DNA of 62,135 nt from a virus. Below, in pieces: positions 1 to 8,474 of the stretch. Position 1 is the first letter of the stretch, and every line of letters begins with the position of its first letter. The DNA lies in IMG/VR virus record IMGVR_UViG_3300034092_001518, positions 1 through 62,135 of that record; one strand, written 5' to 3'. The notes below the pieces were generated by a model. That model ran no database searches. It saw only the letters and a list, made by a program, of their open reading frames with translations, and had not been told where the DNA came from. The position numbers and the translations under genes were made by a program.

Positions 1-583
1 GATTAGTATTAGCATCATCAGTATTCAATCCAAAACGTCCACCAATATTATAACCAAAATACCAGTCACCTTCAAATGACCATCCATAGTATCCATTATA
101 AGGACCAGCCCCAGTATACAGCTGCTTATCTTGTCTTAATATGTCTAGCTTAGATGTTCCAGTAACAACCTCTCCGTTTGAGTCAAATATAATATCTAAG
201 TTATTGTCTTGTAAGTATGCATTTGCAGTAATTGCGCTTCTACTCTCAACCAAAGGTATTAATACATTTCCCTTAAGCATTGATATTCTTACGTAATTAA
301 TATAGTCTGGGGGAAGAACCATCTTGAGTTCTTCTCCAAGTTCAAGCTCCATCACCTTAATGTTTCTAAGAGCGTCATAGTTGATTTCTTGTATGGCTCT
401 TTTAGCATGAAATCTTACGGTATATATATCTACGTTATTAACTAGCTTATCGTTACCAACATACATCAACATGAAGTTATTGATTAAATCTTTTAGTGTA
501 ACGTACTGATAACTACCCCAGTTAGCGTCTTGTGGGTTTGTACCGTTATTAGTGTAGTATTGATAGTTAGTTATATATGGCAT
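1..583 (-). CDS. connector/ring-type structural protein, N-terminal part (runs off window start)
   Basis: The frame opens with ATG at 583 and is still open at base 1, giving 194 residues that end GLNTDDANTN. The remaining C-terminus (NGDDAKISINKLAEEY...) is encoded on the same strand at 61908-62135, so this is one gene cut by the linearisation point. From memory, proteins of this type sit in the portal/ring module of crAss-like and related Bacteroidota phages and contain a conserved GLNPxTAN-like stretch followed by a helical C-terminus, and this one matches that layout. Its start lies 4 nt from the stop of the upstream gene, which suggests coupled translation. Assignment to the connector or tail-adaptor is inference. 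Confidence 0.75.
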   Translation of the reverse strand, partial: MPYITNYQYYTNNGTNPQDANWGSYQYVTLKDLINNFMLMYVGNDKLVNNVDIYTVRFHAKRAIQEINYDALRNIKVMELELGEELKMVLPPDYINYVRISMLKGNVLIPLVESRSAITANAYLQDNNLDIIFDSNGEVVTGTSKLDILRQDKQLYTGAGPYNGYYGWSFEGDWYFGYNIGGRFGLNTDDANTN

Positions 584-586
584 TTC

Positions 587-1345
587 TTATTGTGTTTGTT
601 GTGCTGACTGTAATTCTTCTGCCTTTGCGTCTTGAACAACTTCAGACTCTCTAATTGATAGTCCAGCATACTGTAATATTTTAGTAACTAAGTTAGCAAA
701 CTCTTCTTGTGGAATTTCAAAATCTTGATGCATTGCATTTGTAGGGTCATACACTGGTTCTCCTCCAACTATAGTAGTGTATGTCCATGATGGATCATAT
801 GGGTATCTAATGTATCTAATCTGTAAATTTGTAGTAGGGTTAGGTGGTAAAACAGGATTCATTAAACTTGTAGGATAAACGGTCAATACTCCTGGAGTAT
901 ATGTCTGAGCACCGCCCAAAACATCAGAACTTAATATATATGCTGGATAGCTTGCATTTGGAGCCGTTAAATTTGAATTTAAAAGATTAAGTATCTTGCT
1001 ATGATCAACTCTAGCTACTTCCGTATTGTTGTTATATATTATTTTTTCAATAAAATAACAATCTTGAGGCATATATAAATTACCTCCAGTTTGATTATAG
1101 CTTAAGCTTTTATACTCAGATAGTCTATCTAAAGTCTCAGATATCCTTTGCGATATATTTGAATGACCTTCACCATGATAACGAGCATTCTGTTTGATCA
1201 TAGCATTGCTATATTCATACATATACTTTTGAAATATATCTAACTGTGCCTGTCTAGCGTAAGCATTAAACTCCATAGGAGTTATGTAACCCCTATTGTC
1301 TTTGTTTAATATAAACATAACGCTATTACGAACCTCGTTTATCAT
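587..1345 (-). CDS. connector/tail-adaptor type structural protein
   Basis: A 252-residue protein starting MINEVRNSVMFILNKDNRGYITP, with a helical N-terminal half and a C-terminus ending in a Gln/Ala-rich helix. The N-terminal pattern (INEVRN...NKxNRGYITPxEFNxYARQAQLDIF) is one I associate with structural proteins near the portal ring in Bacteroidota podovirus-like phages. It is followed closely by the split structural gene, and the two probably form a connector pair. A TAnnTTTG box 15 nt upstream of the ATG and a terminator upstream of that box suggest its own late promoter. The exact ring position cannot be read from sequence alone. Confidence 0.7.
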   Translation of the reverse strand: MINEVRNSVMFILNKDNRGYITPMEFNAYARQAQLDIFQKYMYEYSNAMIKQNARYHGEGHSNISQRISETLDRLSEYKSLSYNQTGGNLYMPQDCYFIEKIIYNNNTEVARVDHSKILNLLNSNLTAPNASYPAYILSSDVLGGAQTYTPGVLTVYPTSLMNPVLPPNPTTNLQIRYIRYPYDPSWTYTTIVGGEPVYDPTNAMHQDFEIPQEEFANLVTKILQYAGLSIRESEVVQDAKAEELQSAQQTQ

Positions 1346-1359
1346 GGAAATGCTTTTTA

Positions 1360-1367
1360 CAAAGATA
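1360..1367 (-). promoter_or_regulatory. TAnnTTTG -7 promoter box
   Basis: TATCTTTG on the minus strand, 15 nt before the ATG at 1345. It matches the Bacteroidota -7 consensus. No clear -33 TTG element is visible. The leader would be only about 8-10 nt. Confidence 0.5.
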
Positions 1368-1370
1368 AAT

Positions 1371-1399
1371 AAAAAAAGGCACTTTGTGAGAGTGCCTTT
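1371..1399 (-). terminator. Rho-independent terminator
   Basis: A perfect 9-bp stem (1375-1383 with 1391-1399) and a 7-nt loop, followed on the minus strand by a U run. It sits directly after the 93-aa gene at 1421-1702. The A/T runs on both sides could let it act in both directions. Confidence 0.8.
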
Positions 1400-1420
1400 C
1401 TTTACTAAAAGTAAGTGCTA

Positions 1421-1702
1421 TTAAGCAATAGCAATACTAGTTACAGCAACTGGTAAACCAGAAACCGTGTATGCAGGTTGAGACCATGCTGTTTGAAGTG
1501 CTGCAATAACTGCGTTTTGGATTGCATCGCGCATTTCTTCTGATCCTACACCTAATGCTGCATGAGCAATTGTAGTTACTTTACCACCACCATAGGTAAT
1601 AACAACCGAGGTATTTGTGCTTTGCTCGATTAATTTGATGTCTGTACAAGACACTAATTGATTTTGCTCGTTAGTAACTGGGATAGATAAAAACTTTTCC
1701 AT
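1421..1702 (-). CDS. small structural-type protein, possible head accessory protein
   Basis: A 93-residue protein beginning MEKFLSIPVTNEQNQLVSC, with a beta-rich N-terminal half and a helical Ala-rich middle. It is a single-gene transcription unit: a TATATTTG box lies upstream and a strong terminator immediately downstream. Isolation between head genes with its own promoter suggests a protein needed in many copies. Small proteins of this look occur near the capsid gene in related phages, but I cannot assign a function. No signal peptide or membrane segment is visible. Confidence 0.6.
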   Translation of the reverse strand: MEKFLSIPVTNEQNQLVSCTDIKLIEQSTNTSVVITYGGGKVTTIAHAALGVGSEEMRDAIQNAVIAALQTAWSQPAYTVSGLPVAVTSIAIA

Positions 1703-1733
1703 TGTCTAAAAATTTAATGGGTGAATAATGACA

Positions 1734-1741
1734 CAAATATA
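1734..1741 (-). promoter_or_regulatory. TAnnTTTG -7 promoter box
   Basis: TATATTTG on the minus strand, 32 nt upstream of the ATG at 1702, matching the Bacteroidota -7 consensus. The -33 element is not recognisable. Confidence 0.5.
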
Positions 1742-2506
1742 CTAATTTTCTGAGAATTTATTTTCTAGAAACTTATACAGGTCTAGACCCTCATCAGACT
1801 GTAAGTAAGCAGACAGTAAGTATACTGGATCCTCTCCAAAAGGAACAGTAAGTAATTTCTTCTTATTGTCCTTTAGATTGTAATAAATCTCTTTTTTATT
1901 GTTTCTGTATGCTAAGTATCCATCAGATATTGCTCTAGCAGCAAAACTAGTTACCTTAATTGTTGGATCGTTTACTGCTTCCATAAAGTCTTGAGGATAT
2001 TTTTTGGCGTATAACATCATGTCTCTTCTGATTTCAGATGTTTTCATCATATCAATAGAACCACCAAGAAGAAGTCTAGCAATTGGCTCTAATTCTTCAA
2101 AAGACATTTCTCTTGCGATTAACTGAGCATCAAGAACATCATACATTTGTTTAATTTCTTGTTGAGCATCTCTTTCTTGATCGAACTCATAAAACTCAGT
2201 GCCATTTCCAGGATGGTAGTGAAGAAATTCTTGTAAAACTGGATTGTTTTTTGGAACATTTAATACTCCATCTTCAAAAATTATTGGTTCAATAATTACA
2301 TTATCTCCTTGTTCATCTTGAAATGGAGAGTTTGCGTTTCTTGCATAACGAAGAGGTCTATTAGTATTTGACTCTTCATCATAGTATAGTAAACGTTTTC
2401 TTGGAGTATCCTTTGATGAAAGGAAATAGGTTAATGGATTTTTGCCATTTTTTAAAAGATATGTCCTATCTTTTGGCTCTAAAACAGATTTTCTTGTTGT
2501 TTTCAT
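1742..2506 (-). CDS. structural protein downstream of the capsid gene
   Basis: A 254-residue soluble protein without signal or membrane segments. The N-terminal third is basic and polar (KDRTYLLKNGKNPLTYFL, then KRLLYYDEESN) and the rest is mainly helical (EFYEFDQERDAQQEIKQMYDVLDAQ). It lies after the major capsid gene, separated by a strong terminator, so its transcription depends on read-through or an unseen promoter. The context and the conserved-looking N-terminal block suggest a capsid-associated or head-completion protein. No catalytic motif is evident. Confidence 0.6.
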   Translation of the reverse strand: MKTTRKSVLEPKDRTYLLKNGKNPLTYFLSSKDTPRKRLLYYDEESNTNRPLRYARNANSPFQDEQGDNVIIEPIIFEDGVLNVPKNNPVLQEFLHYHPGNGTEFYEFDQERDAQQEIKQMYDVLDAQLIAREMSFEELEPIARLLLGGSIDMMKTSEIRRDMMLYAKKYPQDFMEAVNDPTIKVTSFAARAISDGYLAYRNNKKEIYYNLKDNKKKLLTVPFGEDPVYLLSAYLQSDEGLDLYKFLENKFSEN

Positions 2507-2532
2507 TTGATATAATTTAATTTATTAATAAT

Positions 2533-2561
2533 AAAAAAGGGAGAGGCACTAGGCCCCTCCC
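2533..2561 (-). terminator. Rho-independent terminator after the capsid gene
   Basis: A GC-rich 9-bp stem (2539-2547 with 2553-2561) that in minus-strand RNA contains one G-U pair, a short loop and a tail of six U (complement of 2533-2538). It lies 12 nt after the capsid stop codon, as expected for a strongly expressed late gene. Confidence 0.85.
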
Positions 2562-2572
2562 GATTTTTTCAA

Positions 2573-4021
2573 TTATCCCTTGAAGATAACAAAGTTGTTA
2601 GCACCAAGTGTACAAAGCGCTCTCTCAGACAAGAAGTTAACTTGCATTGCATCGAGGTCGCTAGTTGCAGCACCACCAGCTGAACCAGTCATCCAGGTTT
2701 TGTATCTACGATCTTCAGCCTCAGAAGCTCGGTAACGAACGTGTAAGAACGGTCGTCTAGCATTTTTACCAAGAACTTGATCGTATACAGTCATTGTTCC
2801 AGCAGGAACCAACACACCGTTAACTACACCACCAACTAAACCTCCACGAAGAGTTGCATCGTTAAGGTATTTCCAGTCAGTTTTGTAGAACTCGTATCCT
2901 CTCTTGAATCCAGAGAAACCAAGGTTCAATGCCATCTCCTCGCTGTTATCAAATAAACCATAAGAAGTACCACCAGCTCCGTAAGAGTTCTGAGCAGCCA
3001 ACATATCATCGATATCGAAAGAGAACTGACGATTCAAGAACAATACGTTTTCTGCAATAGCACCTTGCTTGTCAAGTCTTTGAATAATAGTATCAAAGTC
3101 AGCCAATGAAGATGGGTTACCACCAGACCAAACATTTCCTCTATCTTCGATTTCATAGAACAAACCTTTTGTACCAGCAGCAGTTGAACCAGGTCCAGAA
3201 CCAGGAGCAGAAGCCGTAGCAGGAGAAAGATATGCCAATGCATCAGAACCAGCTTCAGCAGGAACACCTTCAACCATCATCATTTCAAGGTAGTCCTCAA
3301 AACGAAGACGAGTTTCGTGCTCTGACTTCATGTACCACAAGTAACCAGTAGCTCCGTTTTCAGTAGTTACTTCAACCCATCCAACTTGAGCCATATCAGA
3401 ACCAGATACAGTATAAGTATCTTTAATGATAACTGGCTTAACATCGAAGAATAAATCTTGAGCTTCTAAAGATCCTTGCATTCCACTAGTTCCTTTTCCA
3501 AACTCAGAACCATATACAAAAGCTGTAACTAATTCTGTAGTAATGGTAAATGGAGAACCAGAAGCCTCATAGAATTTAACTTCAAAAGTTGAGTTTGAAG
3601 CTAAACCATCAGCAATACCTACTCTTGAAATAACTGCTTTAGCAGAGTTTGCAGCTACAGTTTGAGATGATAAAAATACTGTTTGATTTTTTCTGAAGTT
3701 ACAAATAGCACCTCCAGGAATAGTAAATTCAGCAGTATCTGAACCAGCCGCATCGTCTGGAACAACATTAGTGTATTTAGTATGTAAACGACCTTGCTCT
3801 GCCCATTTAATCATGTCAGAGTTTGTAGGAAGTTCAGCACCAACCATACGCAAGAAAGATGCGATTGATCTGTTTCCATAACGCTCAAATTCTTGCTCAT
3901 AAGTATCGGGAAGATACTGATTTAAGAAGTTGAAGTTTGTAATATAGTTTGTAGGCAATGTTGCCTTCACTGAGCTAGGGGTAATCGCTACACCTGGGCT
4001 CGTTTGTAATGTACCACTCAT
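2573..4021 (-). CDS. major capsid protein (HK97-fold type)
   Basis: 482 residues. The N-terminal block (NFNFLNQYLPDTYEQEFERYGNRS, then FLRMVGAELPTNSDMIKWAEQGRLHTKY) is a pattern I know from major capsid proteins of Bacteroidota short-tailed and crAss-like phages. The middle is Gly/Ala/Ser-rich and the C-terminus carries a K-T-W-M-T-G stretch and ends in a beta strand. The gene follows an acidic scaffold-like gene and is followed by a very strong terminator. Its codon use looks more GC-rich and regular than neighbouring genes, as expected for the most abundant virion protein. The HK97 fold is inferred from family and position. Confidence 0.9.
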   Translation of the reverse strand: MSGTLQTSPGVAITPSSVKATLPTNYITNFNFLNQYLPDTYEQEFERYGNRSIASFLRMVGAELPTNSDMIKWAEQGRLHTKYTNVVPDDAAGSDTAEFTIPGGAICNFRKNQTVFLSSQTVAANSAKAVISRVGIADGLASNSTFEVKFYEASGSPFTITTELVTAFVYGSEFGKGTSGMQGSLEAQDLFFDVKPVIIKDTYTVSGSDMAQVGWVEVTTENGATGYLWYMKSEHETRLRFEDYLEMMMVEGVPAEAGSDALAYLSPATASAPGSGPGSTAAGTKGLFYEIEDRGNVWSGGNPSSLADFDTIIQRLDKQGAIAENVLFLNRQFSFDIDDMLAAQNSYGAGGTSYGLFDNSEEMALNLGFSGFKRGYEFYKTDWKYLNDATLRGGLVGGVVNGVLVPAGTMTVYDQVLGKNARRPFLHVRYRASEAEDRRYKTWMTGSAGGAATSDLDAMQVNFLSERALCTLGANNFVIFKG

Positions 4022-4032
4022 TTTTTAAAGTT

Positions 4033-5127
4033 TTAACGTTTTTTAATTACTAACCTGCTTCCTCTGTCTGGGTCTATTACTCTAATTTTTACCCCTTCTG
4101 TAGGTGTAACTTGTGGCGACTGACGAGTCATATCAATATTTTTAGACTCTTTAGCAACAGTTCCAACCGCATCTGCCATTCCTTTTTCATAGAAAAATTT
4201 AGCAAACTTGTCGGGGTTTTTAGCTATAGCAATAGAACGATGGAAGGCCTCAGCATCAGCAAGGTAACCATTATCATCAAGGAATTGTGAAACAAAGCTC
4301 CTTAAATCATTTTGTTCTTGCAATAAAGCTTTTGCATCTCCAGGTTTGTAAACCAACTTTTTATTTTCATCTAACTTAAATTTGAAACCTTCAAAATTAT
4401 CAGAGAAAAGCTCTTGAGTTTTTTTAGAGAAGTATTCAGCTTTTTTCATGCTATCTTCTTCCGCAGACTTGGAAGACTCTTTATATCTCTTATAAGCATC
4501 ATAGTTTTCTTTTTCTTCCTGTGGAACAAATGATTCCCTTGACTCAAGCGGAACTTTATATTGCTCTTTAAGGTCGTTAAAGTACTTTTTAGCTTTTGAG
4601 AGCTCTTTTTTCTTTGCTAATTTTTTTTTCTTGATGTCTTTTTCATCATCAAAATCTTCATCATAAGCAAATCTATCTGAAACATCAAACCTAATGTCTT
4701 CTGGTTCAAGATCTGGATTTTGCTCTCGTTGATATTCAAAAAGCAAAGAGTCTTCGTCCATTTCATCGTAGTTTTTATTCAGCTGAATAAAATCTTCAAT
4801 TCCACGTCCTGTTTCTTTTTTATACTTTAGAAATGCAGAAACATCTTCAGGTAATTCCTCGTTCTGTTGTCTCTGCTCAAATAACTCATCTAAGTTATTT
4901 ATTTCTCTATTGTACCTTTTACCAATATATGAAAGAACTTTATTATCATCAATTTCATCAACAATTGTCTCTACACTGTTGGGGGTATCAACAACTGTCT
5001 CAATAGTTTCTACTGGTTCAGTTGCAACAACATTTGATTCATCGTGTTGTTTTAACAACTGTTCCTCTACCTCGGCAACAGATTTTTCTTCAAAGTCTAC
5101 CGCTCTTACTTTAATTTCTCCTTCCAT
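4033..5127 (-). CDS. capsid scaffold-like protein
   Basis: 364 residues, strongly acidic in the N-terminal half, with long charged helices through the middle (KKKKLAKKKELSKAKKYFNDL; KRYKESSKSAEEDSMKKAEYF) and a basic C-terminus ending RLVIKKR. This build, immediately upstream of the major capsid gene, is typical of scaffolds whose basic C-terminus contacts capsid subunits. No protease motif was found. A TAACTTTG promoter box lies 22 nt before the ATG, so scaffold and capsid probably form one late transcript ended by the terminator at 2533-2561. Confidence 0.75.
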   Translation of the reverse strand: MEGEIKVRAVDFEEKSVAEVEEQLLKQHDESNVVATEPVETIETVVDTPNSVETIVDEIDDNKVLSYIGKRYNREINNLDELFEQRQQNEELPEDVSAFLKYKKETGRGIEDFIQLNKNYDEMDEDSLLFEYQREQNPDLEPEDIRFDVSDRFAYDEDFDDEKDIKKKKLAKKKELSKAKKYFNDLKEQYKVPLESRESFVPQEEKENYDAYKRYKESSKSAEEDSMKKAEYFSKKTQELFSDNFEGFKFKLDENKKLVYKPGDAKALLQEQNDLRSFVSQFLDDNGYLADAEAFHRSIAIAKNPDKFAKFFYEKGMADAVGTVAKESKNIDMTRQSPQVTPTEGVKIRVIDPDRGSRLVIKKR

Positions 5128-5148
5128 TTTTATTCGATTTAATTTTTA

Positions 5149-5156
5149 CAAAGTTA
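5149..5156 (-). promoter_or_regulatory. TAnnTTTG -7 promoter box
   Basis: TAACTTTG on the minus strand in the 41-nt gap before the scaffold gene, matching the Bacteroidota -7 consensus. It would drive the scaffold-capsid transcript. Confidence 0.55.
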
Positions 5157-5168
5157 ATAATTATTTTA

Positions 5169-5801
5169 TTATTCATTTTCGTAGAACATTGACTGCGAAT
5201 CTTCTGTGTGCCACTTCTCATAACCTTCGCAATTAAAGTATTCATTGTTCACTAAATAGTTTGGTTTTTCTGGGAATGGTTTTGTAACAAATGAAGGTTC
5301 AGACCATTTTATTCTATTGTTTGGTTGAAGCGCTATCTGACCATTGTCAAGAAGTATAATGTGATGTGATTTATGCTCAAGCCCATCCTCAGCTAATGAA
5401 AGGTCGGTATTTAAATCGTTAGCACCCCAGTTTATTGTAGCATAATAACTTCCTTGATACCAATTTCTATCTTTCATATATACTTCAACTTTTGTGTCAT
5501 AAACATAAGAAAGATGTAATAAAGTAAAATTATATGAAAAACAATTCCATATTTGAAGATAATGAAATGGTAAATCTGGGCTTGGTGTTTTAGGTTCTGT
5601 TAATAAAGCATGAGATGGCAACTTATCTCTCATTACACCATTATCTAAAAGAACTTGAAATAAAGCTGCCTGACCTGGCATACACCTAACCGACATTATT
5701 ACTCCAGGAGTGAACTCACCATGCCCCTCTTTAAATTGATACATATACTCATTCCTTACAAATACTTTGAGAGGGAAAAAGTTGTGCTCTATATATGCCA
5801 T
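5169..5801 (-). CDS. hypothetical protein of the head module
   Basis: A 210-residue soluble protein, rich in aromatic residues and His (FKEGHGEFTPGVIMSVRCMPGQAALFQVLLDNG; HYLQIWNCFSYNFTLLHLSYVYD). It lies between the small gene after the portal and the scaffold, with 1 nt between its start and the upstream stop, so it is part of the head operon. The compact beta-rich, Gly-turn character suggests a folded globular domain. I do not recognise a catalytic motif and give no function beyond head-module membership. Confidence 0.6.
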   Translation of the reverse strand: MAYIEHNFFPLKVFVRNEYMYQFKEGHGEFTPGVIMSVRCMPGQAALFQVLLDNGVMRDKLPSHALLTEPKTPSPDLPFHYLQIWNCFSYNFTLLHLSYVYDTKVEVYMKDRNWYQGSYYATINWGANDLNTDLSLAEDGLEHKSHHIILLDNGQIALQPNNRIKWSEPSFVTKPFPEKPNYLVNNEYFNCEGYEKWHTEDSQSMFYENE

Positions 5802-5802
5802 T

Positions 5803-6036
5803 CTATTTGTTTCGGTGCTTAACCCTCTTGGTTATTGGTATATGTATACCTAAAGATATTTCAGTTTCTGGCCTGTATCCAGTTCCAGCGCTTTGATTCA
5901 CATCAAATGTCATTGGACCCTTCTCAATATGAACACCATAGTTAGCATCAAATCTATTTTTGTCAGCGCTTCCAGAAAGATAAGGATTTATCTTTATTTT
6001 TTCTTTTGTTGTAGTAACTGTTGTTCTGTTTTTCAT
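5803..6036 (-). CDS. small protein with MKNRTT N-terminus
   Basis: 77 residues from the ATG at 6036. An upstream in-frame TTG at 6057 would overlap the portal stop, but the ATG is preferred because the sequence from it, MKNRTTVTTT, matches the start of the gene at 18561-19004 (MKNRTTMTTT). The rest is beta-like (YGVHIEKGPMTFDVNQSAG; ISLGIHIPITKRVK) and basic at the C-terminus. It sits between the portal and the 210-aa head gene. Function unknown. Confidence 0.6.
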   Translation of the reverse strand: MKNRTTVTTTKEKIKINPYLSGSADKNRFDANYGVHIEKGPMTFDVNQSAGTGYRPETEISLGIHIPITKRVKHRNK

Positions 6037-6043
6037 GTTCTTA

Positions 6044-8473
6044 TTATTTAGGTCCAAAAGATTCTAAGTCAAATCCATCTAAAGAATCTTCTGTGCTTTC
6101 AAAATCAATAGGAGGAAGATTATTCTTTCTCTGATTAATTAATTCAGATTGTCTTGAAGCCTGTAAGTCAATTCTTTTGTCTTTTGCTTTTTCTTTCTCT
6201 TGTTCTCTTGTTTTTAATTGCTCTGCATCTATGCCCTTTAATTGCATGTTATATTGAAACTCAAGAGCCATTAACTCTCTTTTCATTTCTGCTTCGGCTT
6301 GCATTTTCATTATCTCATAATTTGCCTCTGCCTCTTTAAGTTGAATCTTACTTTGAGCTTCCATCTGTAACAATTGAGCCTTAGACTCAGCTGCCGCTTG
6401 TTGAGACTGAATATTTGTTTGAGATTGCATCTGAAACTCCATTTGCTTTTGTTGCTGCTGATACTCCATTCTCTTTTTTCGCTTCAACTTCAAAAGCTCA
6501 TTGGCCATCTTAATATTCTTGATATTTCTAATATCAATAGCATCCTCTAAGTCAATAGTTTGTTGCTGTAATGCAACCTGAATATTGGCCTCAAGCATTT
6601 GTCTTTCTTCTTCATCTGGAGAAAGATCGATGAATATACCAAAATCAAATAAGTATAAGTCCTTAATTTCTCCAAGTATAGCTAAATTGTATTTACCTAT
6701 CTGCATGGCAAACTGCTCAGAGAAATCTGAATACTCCATAATGTCGGCAACTCGTATCGAAATACACTCCGCCATTCTTTTTGTTATGTTTAAGTTTGCC
6801 TCTAAAATATGTCTAGTTGCAGTATTAGAGTTTAATGCCGCTAACTTCTGTATTCCAACCAAAGCGTCTGGGTGAGGCATTGTGCCATCTCTAGCCTCAT
6901 TGATTCCCGTAACGTCTCTAATCATGTTTAAATAATGATTATAGTTGTTAATCAAAGAAGACATTTTGCCTTGTCCACTATTAGTGTTTAGTTCTTGTAT
7001 AGGTATCCTTGCATTATTAAACTCACCATCTTGCGTGTAGCTACGTCCTATGACACTACCCGTTTGAAAATATAACTTAAGAGCGTCCTCTGGATTGTAC
7101 GCAGCTCCAGTTCCAAGGTCTACCTCGTTAATACCATCAGCATCGATAAATACTCCGTCTGGAACTACTCTAGCTGTAACTTGTTGAAGCTTTAAGTGAG
7201 TTAACTGAATTTGATCTGCAAATGGAATCATTCTTCTTACAAGCGACTCCATCATTCCTTTGTACATACGAGGAGCAAAACCAATATAGTTAGGGTAAGC
7301 CTTTTGACTTGCTGACTTTGGTCTAACCATATTTTTCATCATCTCCCACTTAAGCATGATGTTTGTCCCAGCTACAAGAACACCTTCGTACCATACATCC
7401 CTAACCGCCTCAACCTTTTCAAACTGCATTCCTTCTTCCATAGGTGGGTTAAACTCCTCACCTTTTCTAATTACTCTTTCGCCACCATTATCTAATATTT
7501 TCTTTTTCCAAACAAATTTCTTAGAAGCTTTGTAGTTAAAGTAAATAAGAGTAACTATTTCATTTAAAAAATAATCATCTTGATAATTTCTAATAATCGG
7601 GAAATATGTATACCAAGCAGAACTAGTGCTGCGAATCTCATTCAATTGCTCTTCAGTAAGGCTTGGATCTATCTTTAAAAGCTCAGTATAATGCATCTGC
7701 TTAACTTCTCCAAAATAGTAACAATCAGAAAAGTCATTTTTTTCCGTATAACTATGAATCCAGTTGGCTGGGTCTACATACTCAACCTTTAATCCATCAT
7801 TGATTAGAAATGAATGTTTTATAACAGATACACCCAAAGTTACAAGGTCATAATCTATAAGCTTTCTTAGCTCCTTGTAGTCGTTCATTTCAAGAACAGT
7901 ATTAATCGCAACCTCGCTTGCAATCTCTACACTAGGCTTGTATTTAAGCTGCATGTATAGCTCTAGCTCTTGATCATTTTCTGGTAACTCGTTAGGGTTT
8001 ACATTAAAAGCGTCTACACCAAACTGTTCTTTCGTCATCATCAAGAAATCTTTTGCCAACATGTCGGACTCAATCATTTCTTGAAAAGCATTCTTTTTTT
8101 CGGCAGACATAACGTCTTGAGCCTCTGTCCTAATTTCAAATAATCTGTCGGACATTCCGTTTACAACAACGTCAACAAACTTAGGGATAATTGGAACTGG
8201 TGTCCAGTCTAAGTTCATCATAGACATGTCACCATTAATAGCTAGCTCATCTTTATACTTCTGTACTGGTTGCTGACCACGAGCATACAATCTAAGCCTG
8301 TGGTACTCTCCCCACTGGTCGTAGAATCTACAAGTATTGTTTTTACGTTTAAACCATTCCCCCTCAATAGCCTTCCCTACCTTTAAACCGTATTCAAATG
8401 TTTGTTTCTCTTCATCCGTTACCATTTGACTTGGAAACGGATTTTGATATATTATAACAGATGGTTTTTCCAT
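6044..8473 (-). CDS. portal protein
   Basis: An 809-residue protein directly downstream of TerL (1 nt apart). The N-terminal two thirds show portal features known from large Bacteroidota podovirus and crAss-like portals: KVGKAIEGEWF, RFYDQWGEYHRLRLYARGQQ, WTPVPIIPKFVDVVVNGMSDR near residue 100, and a helical region around MIRDVTGINEARDG. The last roughly 170 residues are a long Gln/Glu/Lys/Met-rich coiled coil (KRKKRMEYQQQQKQMEFQMQ and following), which would fit the barrel or an extension inside the head. Its length fits this family. It forms the DNA entry vertex with TerL and the ring proteins. Confidence 0.9.
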   Translation of the reverse strand: MEKPSVIIYQNPFPSQMVTDEEKQTFEYGLKVGKAIEGEWFKRKNNTCRFYDQWGEYHRLRLYARGQQPVQKYKDELAINGDMSMMNLDWTPVPIIPKFVDVVVNGMSDRLFEIRTEAQDVMSAEKKNAFQEMIESDMLAKDFLMMTKEQFGVDAFNVNPNELPENDQELELYMQLKYKPSVEIASEVAINTVLEMNDYKELRKLIDYDLVTLGVSVIKHSFLINDGLKVEYVDPANWIHSYTEKNDFSDCYYFGEVKQMHYTELLKIDPSLTEEQLNEIRSTSSAWYTYFPIIRNYQDDYFLNEIVTLIYFNYKASKKFVWKKKILDNGGERVIRKGEEFNPPMEEGMQFEKVEAVRDVWYEGVLVAGTNIMLKWEMMKNMVRPKSASQKAYPNYIGFAPRMYKGMMESLVRRMIPFADQIQLTHLKLQQVTARVVPDGVFIDADGINEVDLGTGAAYNPEDALKLYFQTGSVIGRSYTQDGEFNNARIPIQELNTNSGQGKMSSLINNYNHYLNMIRDVTGINEARDGTMPHPDALVGIQKLAALNSNTATRHILEANLNITKRMAECISIRVADIMEYSDFSEQFAMQIGKYNLAILGEIKDLYLFDFGIFIDLSPDEEERQMLEANIQVALQQQTIDLEDAIDIRNIKNIKMANELLKLKRKKRMEYQQQQKQMEFQMQSQTNIQSQQAAAESKAQLLQMEAQSKIQLKEAEANYEIMKMQAEAEMKRELMALEFQYNMQLKGIDAEQLKTREQEKEKAKDKRIDLQASRQSELINQRKNNLPPIDFESTEDSLDGFDLESFGPK

Positions 8474-8474
8474 T